Source of the DNA: Sphingomonas beigongshangi
GTDB lineage: Bacteria; Pseudomonadota; Alphaproteobacteria; Sphingomonadales; Sphingomonadaceae
DNA length: 64,000 nucleotides
Assembly (NCBI RefSeq): GCF_016820445.1
Contig: NZ_JADHDT010000007.1
Location: 62,001-126,000 of the forward strand
Reading direction: 5' to 3'
The notes under the pieces are model-generated. The model made no database searches. It was not told the origin of the DNA and was given only the letters and a program-made list of their open reading frames with translations. How positions within the stretch are numbered: position 1 is the first letter of the stretch; the number at the start of each line of letters is the position of its first letter. Of this stretch, positions 35,511 to 45,400 are shown piece by piece. Position numbers and translations under genes: made by a program.

Positions 35511-36356
35511 TCAGCAGACGACGGTCTCGACCGGCCGGTAGGCGAACCCGTGACCGTCGCGGAACAGCTTGCCGATCTGCGGCATCGGCACGTGCATGCC
35601 GGTGAAGGTGAGGTCGTCCGCCACGATACGGTCGAACGTCGCGCGCCGGACCGCGCGCGCGGCATGGCGGTCGCAATCGAACGCGACGCCCGTGTCCGGG
35701 TTCGTCAATTGCTCGTCCAGTCGATGGATGATGTCGCCCCAGATCAGCAGCTGTTCGCTGCCGCCGCCATCGACCAGAAACCCGCAATGGCCCGGCGTGT
35801 GGCCGAAAAGCGCGAACGGCGTGATGCCGGGCAAGACCTCGGCATCACGGAACGACGTCAGGCGGGTGCGGTAGGGGGCCAGTGCCGTGCGGGCGACGTA
35901 GAAGCCGGGCTGCATCGCCACCGGTGCGCGACTAAGATTCTCGTCTCCGTCCCAGAACGCGAGTTCGTTCTCATGCACGCATAGCTCCGCCCGATCGAAC
36001 ACGGCGGCACCGGCGGCGTCGACGAGACCGCCGGCATGATCGGGATGCAGGTGCGTCAGGAGTATCGCATCGATCGCATCGGGTGAGACGCCCACCGCGC
36101 GCATCGCCGCGTCGAGCTGATTCAGGCTCGGCTGCATGAAGTGACCTGCGCCCGTGTCGACCAGCATCGTCCGTCCGCGCCCCTGGATGAGAAAGGCGTT
36201 TACCTCGACGCGAAGCGGAACGTCCGCCCCCGGCAGCGTCGATCCGTCCCCATCGACCAGAAGGGGTGGCGGCAGGTCGGCATATCCATCGGATAGGGCG
36301 GTCACGATGAAGTCGCCAACGGTGTGGCGAACCGCGGGATTGGCGATGATTGTCAT
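35511..36356 (-). CDS. MBL-fold metallo-hydrolase
   Basis: 281 residues from the ATG at 36356. The binuclear metal motif is LLTHLHPDHAGGLVD, with later ligands in FGHTPGHCGFLV and LIWGDIIHR. The enzyme resembles lactonase/esterase-type members (AHL lactonase relatives); the substrate is unknown. An in-frame ATG at 36539 with AGGGGCGAG before it would add a 61-residue Pro/Ser-rich N terminus; the longer form would begin 13 bases from the TetR operators. The start is therefore unsettled. It is divergent from the TetR gene and likely repressed by it. Confidence 0.88.
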   Translation of the reverse strand: MTIIANPAVRHTVGDFIVTALSDGYADLPPPLLVDGDGSTLPGADVPLRVEVNAFLIQGRGRTMLVDTGAGHFMQPSLNQLDAAMRAVGVSPDAIDAILLTHLHPDHAGGLVDAAGAAVFDRAELCVHENELAFWDGDENLSRAPVAMQPGFYVARTALAPYRTRLTSFRDAEVLPGITPFALFGHTPGHCGFLVDGGGSEQLLIWGDIIHRLDEQLTNPDTGVAFDCDRHAARAVRRATFDRIVADDLTFTGMHVPMPQIGKLFRDGHGFAYRPVETVVC

Positions 36357-36551
36357 ATCCTTGAGCCTGATTTCGGAGGAGTTGGGAACTGATGGGAGCG
36401 GCATGACGGACGTTTGCGGAGGCGCGCGCGACGGGTGCGCCGAAGGCGGCGCACCGTGGTCACCCTTCGCGCGGGGGGCAGGCGATCGATCGGCGCCACG
36501 CACGTCAGCGAACGCCTCGTTGCTGATTGAGGAGGTCATCGACTCGCCCCT

Positions 36552-36566
36552 GTTGACAGTGTCAAC
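36552..36566. promoter_or_regulatory. TetR operator, copy 1
   Basis: GTTGACAGTGTCAAC is a perfect 15-base palindrome (7-bp arms around a central G). It lies between the divergent MBL-fold and TetR genes. It embeds TTGACA, a -35 hexamer, so a bound repressor would block a promoter directly. Confidence 0.8.
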
Positions 36567-36578
36567 ATGGATCGAAAC

Positions 36579-36593
36579 GTTGACAGTGTCAAC
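36579..36593. promoter_or_regulatory. TetR operator, copy 2
   Basis: A second identical copy of GTTGACAGTGTCAAC, 27 bases downstream of the first (centre to centre). Two exact copies this close in a GC-rich genome are very unlikely by chance and fit the tandem operators of TetR regulators. Confidence 0.8.
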
Positions 36594-36613
36594 AGGTGTC
36601 GCGAATATGCGGG

Positions 36614-37264
36614 ATGAGTGAAGCGCACCCAGCGACATCTGGTACCGAAAGCCTGCGGACGACCCTGATCGACGCGGCTGCGGCACTGCTCGCGCAGTCC
36701 GAAGCTGCAAGCCTGTCACTGCGTGAGGTCGCCCGGCGCGCGGGGGTCAGTCACAATGCGCCCTACCGTCATTTCAGGGACAAGGCCGAACTGCTCGCGG
36801 CGGTCGCAGCGGCGGGTTACGATCGACTGCGACTGACGGTGGAGCGCGCGGCTGCCGGCGCACCGGATGCGGCGGAGGGACTGACGGCGCTCATCGGAGC
36901 TTTCGTCGCCTTCGCGCTGGAAGATCGATCGCGTTATGCCCTGATGATCGGAAAGGACGTCAGGAATCCCGACGGCAGCCTCTCGCCGGAACTGCGCGGT
37001 GCCGCGGACCGGGCGCGCCATGTCCTGCGCGACCTGCTGATCCGAGGCGGCAGGAGCGGAATCTTCTCGATCGATGTCGACGACGAGGACGATGTATCCG
37101 CCGCCGTGGTGACCGTCTGGTCGACGCTACACGGCTATACCTTGCTCGAGCTCGACCGGTTGCGCCAATTGGAGACGACGCTGGAGATCGACCAGCTGAC
37201 GAAGCATGTCGCGATGCGGCTCGTCACTGGGCTGAGGCCGCGGCGCGCGCCCGTATCGGGCTAG
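36614..37264 (+). CDS. TetR/AcrR-family transcriptional repressor
   Basis: 216 residues from the ATG at 36614; a GTG at 36596 is in frame but sits against the operator. The HTH is plain: LIDAAAALLAQSEAASLSLR, EVARRAGVSHNAPYRHFRDK, AELLAAVAAAGYDRL. The C-terminal half is the ligand and dimer domain. The gene is divergent from the MBL-fold hydrolase gene with two palindromic operators between them. It probably represses both and is released by a small molecule, perhaps the hydrolase substrate. Confidence 0.93.
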   Translation: MSEAHPATSGTESLRTTLIDAAAALLAQSEAASLSLREVARRAGVSHNAPYRHFRDKAELLAAVAAAGYDRLRLTVERAAAGAPDAAEGLTALIGAFVAFALEDRSRYALMIGKDVRNPDGSLSPELRGAADRARHVLRDLLIRGGRSGIFSIDVDDEDDVSAAVVTVWSTLHGYTLLELDRLRQLETTLEIDQLTKHVAMRLVTGLRPRRAPVSG

Positions 37265-38091
37265 AGCATCGCCAGCGGCTCCGGTCCGCTCGGCGGCGGG
37301 AAGATCGCGTCGAGGCGGCGGAGTTCCGCTTCCGACAAGGTCATGTCCAGCGCGGCGCGATTGTCCCGAACATGCGCGACCGTTCCTGCCTTGGGAATGG
37401 GAATGACGCCGTCCCTCGCCAGCAGCCATGCCAGCGCGACCCGCGCGGGTGTGGCGTCGCGCTCCTCCGCCATCCGCAACAGATCGCGATGGGCGACGAG
37501 GCGGCCCTGTTCGACGGGGCTGTACGCCATGACCGGCATATGATGGCGATTCAGCCAGGGGAGGAGGTCATACTCGGGCCCGCGTCGCGTCAGGTTGTAC
37601 AGGATCTGATCCGTTTGGCAGGACTGGCCGCCGCTGCCGACGAGCTCGTCCATATCGTCGGTATCGAGATTACTGACACCCCAGCGCAGGATCTTGCCCG
37701 CGGCAACGAGCCGCTCCATCGCCTCGATCGTCTCGGACAGGGGGACGCGGCCGCGCCAGTGCAGCAGGTACAGGTCGATCCGATCGGTGCCGAGCCGCGC
37801 GAGGCTGGCCTCGCAGGCGCGGGGCAGGCGATCGCGCGAGGCGTTTTGCGGATAGGCCTTGCTGACGAGGAACACCTCGTCGCGCGCGCCCGCGATCGCC
37901 TCGCCCACGAGCCGCTCGGATTCGCCGTCGGCGTACATCTCGGCGGTGTCGATCAGCCTCAGGCCGAGCGCCAGCCCCTCGCGCAGCGCGGTGATCTCCT
38001 CCGCACGGCGGGCGTGATCCTCGGCCATCATCCACGTGCCTTGGCCGAGCGCCGGAACGCTGGCACCATCGGGAAAGGTGATCGTCTTCAT
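37261..38091 (-). CDS. Aldo/keto reductase
   Basis: 276 residues from the ATG at 38091 (MKTITFPDGASVPALGQGTW). Active-site residues: Asp and Tyr in LIDTAEMYADGESERLVGEA, Lys in VFLVSKAYPQ, His in DLYLLHWRGRVPL; the NADPH loop is GVIPIPKAGTVAHVRDN. It is paralogous in fold, not closely similar, to the reductase at 33683. Its stop codon shares the palindrome CTAG with the convergent TetR stop. Substrate unknown; no ribosome site is evident, so the start is by alignment to the family. Confidence 0.88.
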   Translation of the reverse strand: MKTITFPDGASVPALGQGTWMMAEDHARRAEEITALREGLALGLRLIDTAEMYADGESERLVGEAIAGARDEVFLVSKAYPQNASRDRLPRACEASLARLGTDRIDLYLLHWRGRVPLSETIEAMERLVAAGKILRWGVSNLDTDDMDELVGSGGQSCQTDQILYNLTRRGPEYDLLPWLNRHHMPVMAYSPVEQGRLVAHRDLLRMAEERDATPARVALAWLLARDGVIPIPKAGTVAHVRDNRAALDMTLSEAELRRLDAIFPPPSGPEPLAML

Positions 38092-38284
38092 GGGGGCCAG
38101 AACGTCTGGTGCGGCCAATGGGTCAATGGCGCAGCGGATCGGGCAGCGCGCCGGAACCGTGGCGGTCCGCGCACAAGGGCGATAGGGTGCGGCGAGGCGC
38201 CGCCGCGGGTGCCGGGCTTCAACGAAGGACCTGCCGTGCAGATCGACGCGCGTAACCGGACCGCCTCAGCGCCCCTCCGCCATC

Positions 38285-38713
38285 ATGCCAGGGCATCAAC
38301 GCCGGTTCGTGCGGCGGCCGCCTGCATCGCGGGCCGGTGACGTGAAGCTGGGTCCGCTCTGGGTGAAAATCCAGATCGCCTGCGGCGATGCCCTGGCGAT
38401 CGGCCCGGGCAAGGCCGATCTGCTCGACGCGATCGTCGCGCACGGGTCGATCAGCGCCGCCGGCCGCGCGCTCGGCATGAGCTACCGCCGGGCCTGGCTG
38501 CTGGTGGACGAGATGAACCGCTGCTTCGACCCGGTGCTGGTGGAGACGATCCGCGGTGGCGGCACGGAGCGCGGCGCACGCGTCACGCCGACCGGGCTCG
38601 CCGTTCTCGACGCCTATCGCGAGATGGAGCGGGAAGTGGCCGCCACCGCCCAGGCGGCGGGTTATGTGCGGTTGCGCGAGCACCTTCGTACGGAGCCGCG
38701 CGCATCCGACTGA
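38285..38713 (+). CDS. ModE-like winged-helix regulator (HTH domain only)
   Basis: Up to 142 residues; the GTG at 38342 (VKLGPLWVKIQIACGDAL) is an alternative start, and neither has a clear ribosome site. The core matches the N-terminal HTH of ModE: GKADLLDAIVAHGSISAAGR, ALGMSYRRAWLLVDEMNRCF, then RGGGTERGARVTPTGLAVLD. The molybdate-binding domains of full ModE are absent, so the signal cannot be assumed to be molybdate. It lies directly upstream of a TonB-dependent receptor gene, 92 bases away, which it probably regulates (inference). Confidence 0.82.
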   Translation: MPGHQRRFVRRPPASRAGDVKLGPLWVKIQIACGDALAIGPGKADLLDAIVAHGSISAAGRALGMSYRRAWLLVDEMNRCFDPVLVETIRGGGTERGARVTPTGLAVLDAYREMEREVAATAQAAGYVRLREHLRTEPRASD

Positions 38714-38724
38714 CCGGTCGAACT

Positions 38725-38768
38725 GTTATATACGACGGAATACAGTGTCGATATACGCTCGGATATAA
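38725..38768 (+). promoter_or_regulatory. AT-rich repeated ATATA motifs before the TonB receptor gene
   Basis: TTATATA, GATATAC and GATATAA follow each other in about 45 bases between the ModE-like gene and the receptor gene, and CTGTTAT...AATACAG form an imperfect inverted pair. AT-rich TATA-type half-sites resemble known ModE boxes in general character. Exact operator not resolved. Confidence 0.35.
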
Positions 38769-38805
38769 AGCGGCGCGAACGGCCGTGGCTATCGGGGTAT
38801 CGACC

Positions 38806-41208
38806 ATGTCTCATCGCATGCTGGCGGCTGTTTGCGCGATCGCTGCGGCGATGCCGGTTGCCGGGGCGGAGGCGCAGGTCACGGGCGTTGCGCCTTCGCC
38901 TGAGGGGGCTTCGGTGTCGCCGGATAAACCGGCGGTTCGCCTGCCCGACGTGGTCGTGACCGCCCGCCGCCGGGACGAGCGGGAGCAGGCCGTGCCCGCC
39001 GCGCTTTCCGTGGTGTCCGGCGCCCTCGTCGACCGCAGCTACACCGTCAACACACAGGCGCTGACCACGCTGATCCCGACGCTCAACTATAGCTCGGCCA
39101 ATCCTCGCAACACCGCCTTCACCATCCGCGGGCTCGGCTCCAGCGTGGTTGCGGTCAGCCAGGCGAACGATGGGCTGGAGCCAGGGGTCGGCTTCTACGT
39201 CGACCAGGTCTATCACGCGCGACCCGCGACCGCCGCCTTCGACTTTGCCGACATCGCCCAGGTCGAGGAGCTGCGCGGACCCCAGGGCACGCTGTTCGGC
39301 AAGAATACCACCGCGGGCGCGCTCAACATCACCACCCGCGCGCCGACCTTCACGCGAGTGGGGTTCGCGGAGCTATCCTATGGCAGCTTCGACTTCGTCC
39401 AGGCCAGGGGCTGGGCGTCGGGGCCGATCACCGATACGTTGGCCTATCGCATCTCCGGGGTTTCGACCCGGCGCGACGGCATTCTCGACAATGTCCGCAC
39501 CGGCCGCGCCGCCAACACGCTGGGAACGCAGGCGGTGCGCGGGCAGCTGCTCTTCGCGCCGGATGACGCGTTCCGCCTGCGCGTCATCGCCGACTTCACC
39601 AATTTCCAGGCCTATTGCTGCACGCAAGTCTATCTGCGCACGGGCTCCAGCCTGCGCGCCGCCAGCCGTCAGTTCGGCGGCCCCGGTGGGCTTGCGGCGC
39701 AATTCGGCTACGCGCCGCCCAGTATCGATCCCTATGCGCGCAAGACCGATATCGACGGTCCGCTCGGCGTCGACACCAACGAGGGCGGCATCAGCGCGAT
39801 CGCCGATTGGAACCTGGGGCCGGCCACGCTGACCTCGGTCAGCGCCTGGCGCTTCTGGAACTGGGATGCGGAGAACGACCGTGACTATACCGGCCTGCCG
39901 GTACAGCTGTCACAGCACATTCCCTCGTGCCAGGACCAGTTCAGCCAGGAACTCCGGCTCGCCTCCAACGGCAGCGGAGCCATGACCTATGTCGTCGGGC
40001 TCTACGGTTTCGGTCAGCGGCTGACGGGGCGGCCGATCAGCATCTATGGACCCGCCGCGGCGCGATATCTGATCGGGACGGTGACCGGGGCGAATAATAC
40101 GCCGGTGCCGGGCAATCTGCTCGACGGTTACGGACAGGATGGCCGCACCGACTTCCGCAGCGCCAGCTATGCGGCGTTCGGAGAGGTCAATTACCGGCTG
40201 GCGCCGCGCCTGACCGCGACCGTCGGGCTGCGCTACACGCAGGAAGACAAGCACGGCTATTACAGCACCACCGTTTCCGGTGGACCGGCGACGACCAACG
40301 CCGCGCTGATCGCCGCACGGCTGGGGGTGCTGCGCCCGCAGAGCTATGCCGCGCGCGACAGCGACGGCAGCCTTTCCGGGCGCGGCAACCTCGCCTGGCA
40401 GGTCACCGACGCGACCATGGCCTATGCGAGCTATGCGCGAGGCTTCAAGTCGGGCGGGATCAACATGTCGGGCCTGCCGCTCGATGCGAACAACCAGCCG
40501 GTAACCGCCACCGCGGTCGTCCGCCCCGAGCGCAACCAGACCTACGAGATCGGCCTGAAAAACCGCCTGCTCGGCGACCGCCTGGTCTTCAACATCGACG
40601 GCTTCCTGACGAAGGTCCGCGATTTCCAGGCGACCATCGTCGAGAACTCGCTGACGCAGACGGTGCAGCTGCGCGGCTATTTGTCGAATATCCCGGCGGT
40701 GGAGGTGAAAGGCGTGGAGGCGGACGTCACCGCGCTGATCCTGCCGGGACTCGCTGTCCGCACCGGCTTCGCCTTTTCGGACGGGATCTACAGCGACTAT
40801 CCGGCGGGCCCTTGTCCGCTCGAGGTGCAGACCGCCGCGACGACGAAATGCAGCCTGACGGGCCGACGCCTGGCCTCGCTGCCCCGCTTCGCGCTGACCG
40901 CGGGGATCGATTATCGGCGTCGCCTCGGACGCGGCCAGGTTTCAGTGCATATCGACACTGCCTCGCGCAGCGGCTTCAACGGCGATCCCTCCCTGTCGCG
41001 CTTCACCTATATCCGCGCGTACAATCTGACGAATGCCAATATCGGCTACCGCTTCGCCAGCGGGCTGGAGGCGATCGTATGGGCGCGCAACCTGTTCGAT
41101 GCGCAGTACATCCAGAACCTGACGATCCAGGCGGGCAATTCCGGCCTCATCGTCGGCACGCCCAGCGATCCGCGGACGATCGGCGGGACCTTGCGCTTCG
41201 CCCTGTGA
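38806..41208 (+). CDS. TonB-dependent outer-membrane receptor
   Basis: About 800 residues from the ATG at 38806 (a GTG at 38785 is in frame). A signal peptide precedes the plug: residues about 44-160 contain DVVVTARRRDEREQAVPAAL, a TonB-box-like start, and the plug motif VEELRGPQGTLFGKNTTAGA. The remainder is the 22-strand barrel, with YASYARGFKSGGINMSGLPL and the terminal RTIGGTLRFAL. It imports a ligand through the outer membrane with TonB energy. Its substrate is unknown; it resembles siderophore-type more than SusC-type receptors. Upstream lies a ModE-like regulator gene. Confidence 0.92.
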   Translation: MSHRMLAAVCAIAAAMPVAGAEAQVTGVAPSPEGASVSPDKPAVRLPDVVVTARRRDEREQAVPAALSVVSGALVDRSYTVNTQALTTLIPTLNYSSANPRNTAFTIRGLGSSVVAVSQANDGLEPGVGFYVDQVYHARPATAAFDFADIAQVEELRGPQGTLFGKNTTAGALNITTRAPTFTRVGFAELSYGSFDFVQARGWASGPITDTLAYRISGVSTRRDGILDNVRTGRAANTLGTQAVRGQLLFAPDDAFRLRVIADFTNFQAYCCTQVYLRTGSSLRAASRQFGGPGGLAAQFGYAPPSIDPYARKTDIDGPLGVDTNEGGISAIADWNLGPATLTSVSAWRFWNWDAENDRDYTGLPVQLSQHIPSCQDQFSQELRLASNGSGAMTYVVGLYGFGQRLTGRPISIYGPAAARYLIGTVTGANNTPVPGNLLDGYGQDGRTDFRSASYAAFGEVNYRLAPRLTATVGLRYTQEDKHGYYSTTVSGGPATTNAALIAARLGVLRPQSYAARDSDGSLSGRGNLAWQVTDATMAYASYARGFKSGGINMSGLPLDANNQPVTATAVVRPERNQTYEIGLKNRLLGDRLVFNIDGFLTKVRDFQATIVENSLTQTVQLRGYLSNIPAVEVKGVEADVTALILPGLAVRTGFAFSDGIYSDYPAGPCPLEVQTAATTKCSLTGRRLASLPRFALTAGIDYRRRLGRGQVSVHIDTASRSGFNGDPSLSRFTYIRAYNLTNANIGYRFASGLEAIVWARNLFDAQYIQNLTIQAGNSGLIVGTPSDPRTIGGTLRFAL

Positions 41209-41219
41209 CGCGCCGCGCA

Positions 41220-42407
41220 TCAGCGCGACCGGATCATGTCCGTGCGCAGGCGCCCGTGGCGTAACAGTCCGGCGTGCCAGGCCGGCCAGCCGGCGCGCGA
41301 CGTCGGCCGCGTGCGGTCGAGGCGCAGCGGCAGCCACGCCTCGCCCGCCCGGGTCGCGGGCTCCGCGACGATCCGCGCCACGTCGCCCGCGAAGGGGGCG
41401 AAATAGGCGGGCTCGCCCAGCGTCTCCCGCATCGCGGCTTCTGCCTGATCGGGCGCGATGCCCCGGACGTGAATAGCGATATCGGCCAGGCCGCGCGCGA
41501 TCCGGAACAGCATCCAGTGGAGGTGCCCCAGCATGTCCTCGGGGCGGGTGTAGAGGCCGTCTATCGCCATCAGCCGCTCGGCATAGATGCCCCAGCCTTC
41601 GGAAAAGGCCGCGGCATAGCGCAGGCGCAGTGGATGGGGCCGGGCAAGGGCTTCGAGCGGCATCTGCGTCATATGACCCGGCAGCAGCTCGTGGGCGACG
41701 ACGCTGGGCAATGTGAAAAGGGGGCGGCGGCGCACCTCCTTCAGGTCGACGACGTAGAGACCCTGGCTGCCTGCGGACGGCAGGACGCGATAGCCGCCCT
41801 TGCCGGCGGCGATCTCCGCCGCGTCGAGCGCGCGGACGTCGACGGCGAGGCATTCGGGCGGCAGCGGGCCGAGCACGTGGGGCAGCCGGGGCCGGATCGC
41901 CGCCAGCGTGGCGCGCATCGCCGTCACCGCCGATGCGCGTCCCGCGTCGTCGTCGGCGAACAGCCAGCGCGGGTTGCGCCACAACGCCTCGAACCTCGCC
42001 CCACTGCTGCGACCGGTGATGCCGAGCCGCTGGAACAGGCGGTCGGCGGCGGCGGTAGAAGCGCGGTGCGCGTCGTCCAGGTCGCGCGCGACGCGATCCA
42101 ACGTAGCGTCGTTGCCGACGATGCGCTGCAACCGCAGCGAGAAGGATGCGGCCTCGCCCCGCGCCGCCGTCAGCGCGCGATCGATCGCCAGCCCGGCCCG
42201 CGCGGCCTGCAGGTCCAGGCGCCGGCCGGGACCTGCGTCGTCAAGGCGGAACGGCGCCAGTCGGGACAGTGCGTCATCGACAGGCAGCGCCATCGCTGCA
42301 TCCAGCGCCAATCCGATCTCGGTGTTGCCGCCCCGCGTCGTGGCGCCCGCCGGCGTGACGGCCGCGGCGCCGATGCCGGTCAGCACACCGCGCCGCGACG
42401 GCGTCAT
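41220..42407 (-). CDS. DUF885 family protein, metallopeptidase-like, short form
   Basis: 395 residues from the ATG at 42407, which overlaps the stop of the LamG gene by four bases. A twin-Arg-like N terminus (MTPSRRGVLTGIGAAAVTPA) suggests export. The zinc motif HELLPGH is at residues 239-245, followed by SEGWGIYAERL with the third ligand, as in DUF885 proteins. Typical members are about 550-600 residues, so this is markedly short at the N-terminal side. DUF885 proteins are thought to be peptidases, which is odd for a pectin operon; its role there is open. Confidence 0.82.
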   Translation of the reverse strand: MTPSRRGVLTGIGAAAVTPAGATTRGGNTEIGLALDAAMALPVDDALSRLAPFRLDDAGPGRRLDLQAARAGLAIDRALTAARGEAASFSLRLQRIVGNDATLDRVARDLDDAHRASTAAADRLFQRLGITGRSSGARFEALWRNPRWLFADDDAGRASAVTAMRATLAAIRPRLPHVLGPLPPECLAVDVRALDAAEIAAGKGGYRVLPSAGSQGLYVVDLKEVRRRPLFTLPSVVAHELLPGHMTQMPLEALARPHPLRLRYAAAFSEGWGIYAERLMAIDGLYTRPEDMLGHLHWMLFRIARGLADIAIHVRGIAPDQAEAAMRETLGEPAYFAPFAGDVARIVAEPATRAGEAWLPLRLDRTRPTSRAGWPAWHAGLLRHGRLRTDMIRSR

Positions 42408-45400
42408 CGTCCGGTATCCAGCACAACCTCGTTGTTGAGCCGCGTCACCTCCGCCGCGTTGCCGGGCAGGGCGACTGCGACCGTCCGCGCCGTCCCGCGT
42501 GGCAGCGCCACGTGCACCACGACGGTGCGCGGCTTGAGGTCGGTCGGCGCGTCGAGCGGTGGGATTGCCGCGGTCGCGAGTATCGCGCCGTCGCCGCCGC
42601 GCACCGTCAGCGTCCCGCCCGGCGTCGGCAGCGCGCCGAGACTGTGCACGGTGACCGAAAGACCGCCATGGTCGCGAACGATATCGTCGGCGCCAATACC
42701 GAGGTCCGCGCGCCGCTCGACGGGAGTCGAGGGCGTGGCCAGCGCGAAATCGTAGACGGTGGTCGTGTGAGGGGCGAAGGCGACGGTCGTTCCCAGGCTG
42801 CGCTCCAGCGGGATCGTCGAGGGCGCGCCATCCGGCGACAGCGTCCTGCCGCCGTCGCCGCTTGTCGCGCGACGCACGGTCCATTGACCCGCCGTCACCG
42901 ACCAGCCCGTCATGACCGCCTGCTGCACCCGGTCGGTCCGATTATAGGCGATGACGCGGAAACGGTCCGGCGTCGCGCCCGGCATCAGGATCGCGACCTC
43001 GCCGGCCGCGTCCGGCTCGGCAAAGCGCCACGACACCGTATTGCCTGGCCAGGTCTGGTTGCGGCGCAGGGCGATGCCGCCGAGCCGCTCGCGCTGCAGA
43101 ATCTCGTTGGGCTGCTCGACCCGATCGGACCACCAATGGCCCTCGGTGTACATATATTCGTGGCGGGCCTTGTCGGCGATCGCGTCGGCATGCAGCGCCT
43201 CCAGCGCGACGACGTCTCCCGTCGCATCCCAGCGCGTGTACAGCGCGAACGGATCGTCCTTCGCCTGCGCGGCGAGCGCGTCGCGATACGTCGTCCCGCC
43301 TGGCAGGACGGCGAAGCCGTTCTCGTTGAACTCCGCAAGGGCGGCCGGTCCGGCCTTGGCGATGCGGCTCTGGATCGGGCGGAGATATTTGGTGTCGCCG
43401 GTGAATCGCCACGCGCTCCACGCACTTTGCAGCGGTGTGGTCAGGCCGCCGCCGTCGCCGACCCGTTCCTTGTCGTCGTCCCAGTGGATCTCGTTCGGAT
43501 AGCTCCAGCCACCCTTTGCGTCCTGCTTGCCGTGCGCCATCCAGCCGTCGATCACCCCGGTGACCAGTCCGCGGGCGGCGCTGTTGCCGTTGTACAAGCC
43601 GACCAGGATCGGCGCATGCATGACGGTGAAGGCATAGGGCTTCTGCCACGCCCAGGGCGCGTCGCGATAGATCTTGCGGCCGCCATACCAGCTAGAGGCG
43701 AAGTGCATGTGCCCGGCCGGGTTCTTCAGGATCACGTCCTGCAGCGCGCGCGTCGTCGCCATCAGCCGCTCGACCGCCTTTGGCTCGCCCCAGTTGAGAT
43801 ACAGCCGCTCCGCGTCGGAATTCAGCCCCTCCTCATAGGCATGCAGTTCGTCGGTGGTGATATAGCCGAGACCGTTGACCCGCATGCCATTGGCGTAGAC
43901 CGCGTCGGACAGCGCGCGGAGCGAGGCGTTCACCTTGTCAGGCTCGACGCCCATCAGGGCGAGGCCCGGCCATTGCTGCGTCAGGTCGGTGTCGTCGGAG
44001 ATGCCGCCGCCGAAGTCGCCGTAAGGCACCTGCCGATGGTCGATCCACCAGTCGACGAAGCGGCGGACGTAACGCAGATCCTCCAGCTGCCGGAATGCCC
44101 ACAGAGGCTCCCCCTTCGTCGGTGCTGGCTGGGCGAAGGCGGGCAGGTTTTCGGGGCGATAGTCGATATCCGCCCAATAGGCCTGCGCCAGCGCGTTGTC
44201 CGGATCGACCCGCAGCAGGTCGGTGATGTCGGCGTAGAGCCGCCGGTACAGTCCCATGCGCTTGGACGCGGTATGCTCCTCGACGAGGAAACCCCAATTG
44301 TCCTTCACCTGGTTGAAGCGATCCGCGACATGCTCCTTGAGCGCCTCCGCGCGAGGCTTGAACACCAGGCGGATGCGCGTGCCGTCGAGGCTGGCCGCGG
44401 AGAAAGCCGGATCGGACGCGGCGATCGAGAGATAGAGGCTGTCGTTCGACAGGATCCGGTCGCGCAGGTCGAGCCAGAGCGTGCGCGTCTTGCCCGGGGT
44501 GACGGAGACGGAGACGTCGATCATGTCGCGCTCCGGCCAGATCGGATCCTTGATCCGGATGTTCAGTGCGACCGGCTTGCTGCCGGCAAGGGCGGGGAGG
44601 TCGATGGCGACACCGTCGAGACCATCCCGGAGGTTCTGCCAGCCATAATCGAACGCGCGTGCGACCGGCTGGTCGGGCTGCGCGTCGCCGAGACTGGCGG
44701 GGATCAGCACATGGACGATCGGCGCCATGCCCGCACGCCGCGCCACGCCGCCGCCGGCGCCCGCCGCCGCGGCGCCCACCGCCGCCTTGACGCCCGCAGT
44801 CGGCATCGCAACGACCGTCGCGCGCTCGTCCGGGGCGAAGCGTCCGGCGATGAACGCGTTCAACGGGGCGAGGGCGGCCAACGTCGGCGCGGCGTCGGTG
44901 CGGATCGTATAGTCCAGCTTGAAGCTGCCGCCCGGCTCCGCACCCGCGCCCACGTCATAGGCCCAGAGTTCCTGGATCGGCTGCTCCTGCATCACGTTGG
45001 TGAAATGCAGCGTGCCGCCGGTGCGCGACGCGAACTGGTCGACGCTGCGCACGACGCCTTTCGGCCGCGTCGCCAGCACCCTATCCTTGCCGCCGTCGCT
45101 CCAGCTCAGCGTGCCATAGGCGGCACCGCGCAGCTCGACGCGATTGACGCGCTCGCCCGCGGGCACGGTCAGATCGTAGCGCTTCCCGCCCTCGACATAG
45201 ACGTTCCAGTCGGGCAGTTCGAAATAATCGTCGCGCCCCGGCAGGCGCGACCGATTGTAGACGCCCGGCCAGGTCGTCTCGGCGATGCCGTCGACACCCT
45301 TCCACATCCACTCCTTCAGGTCCTTCGCATCGGCGAACTCGACTTTGCGGATGCGCGTGACGGGCGCATCGAGCAGGGGGGGCAGCGCCTTGTCCCAGCC

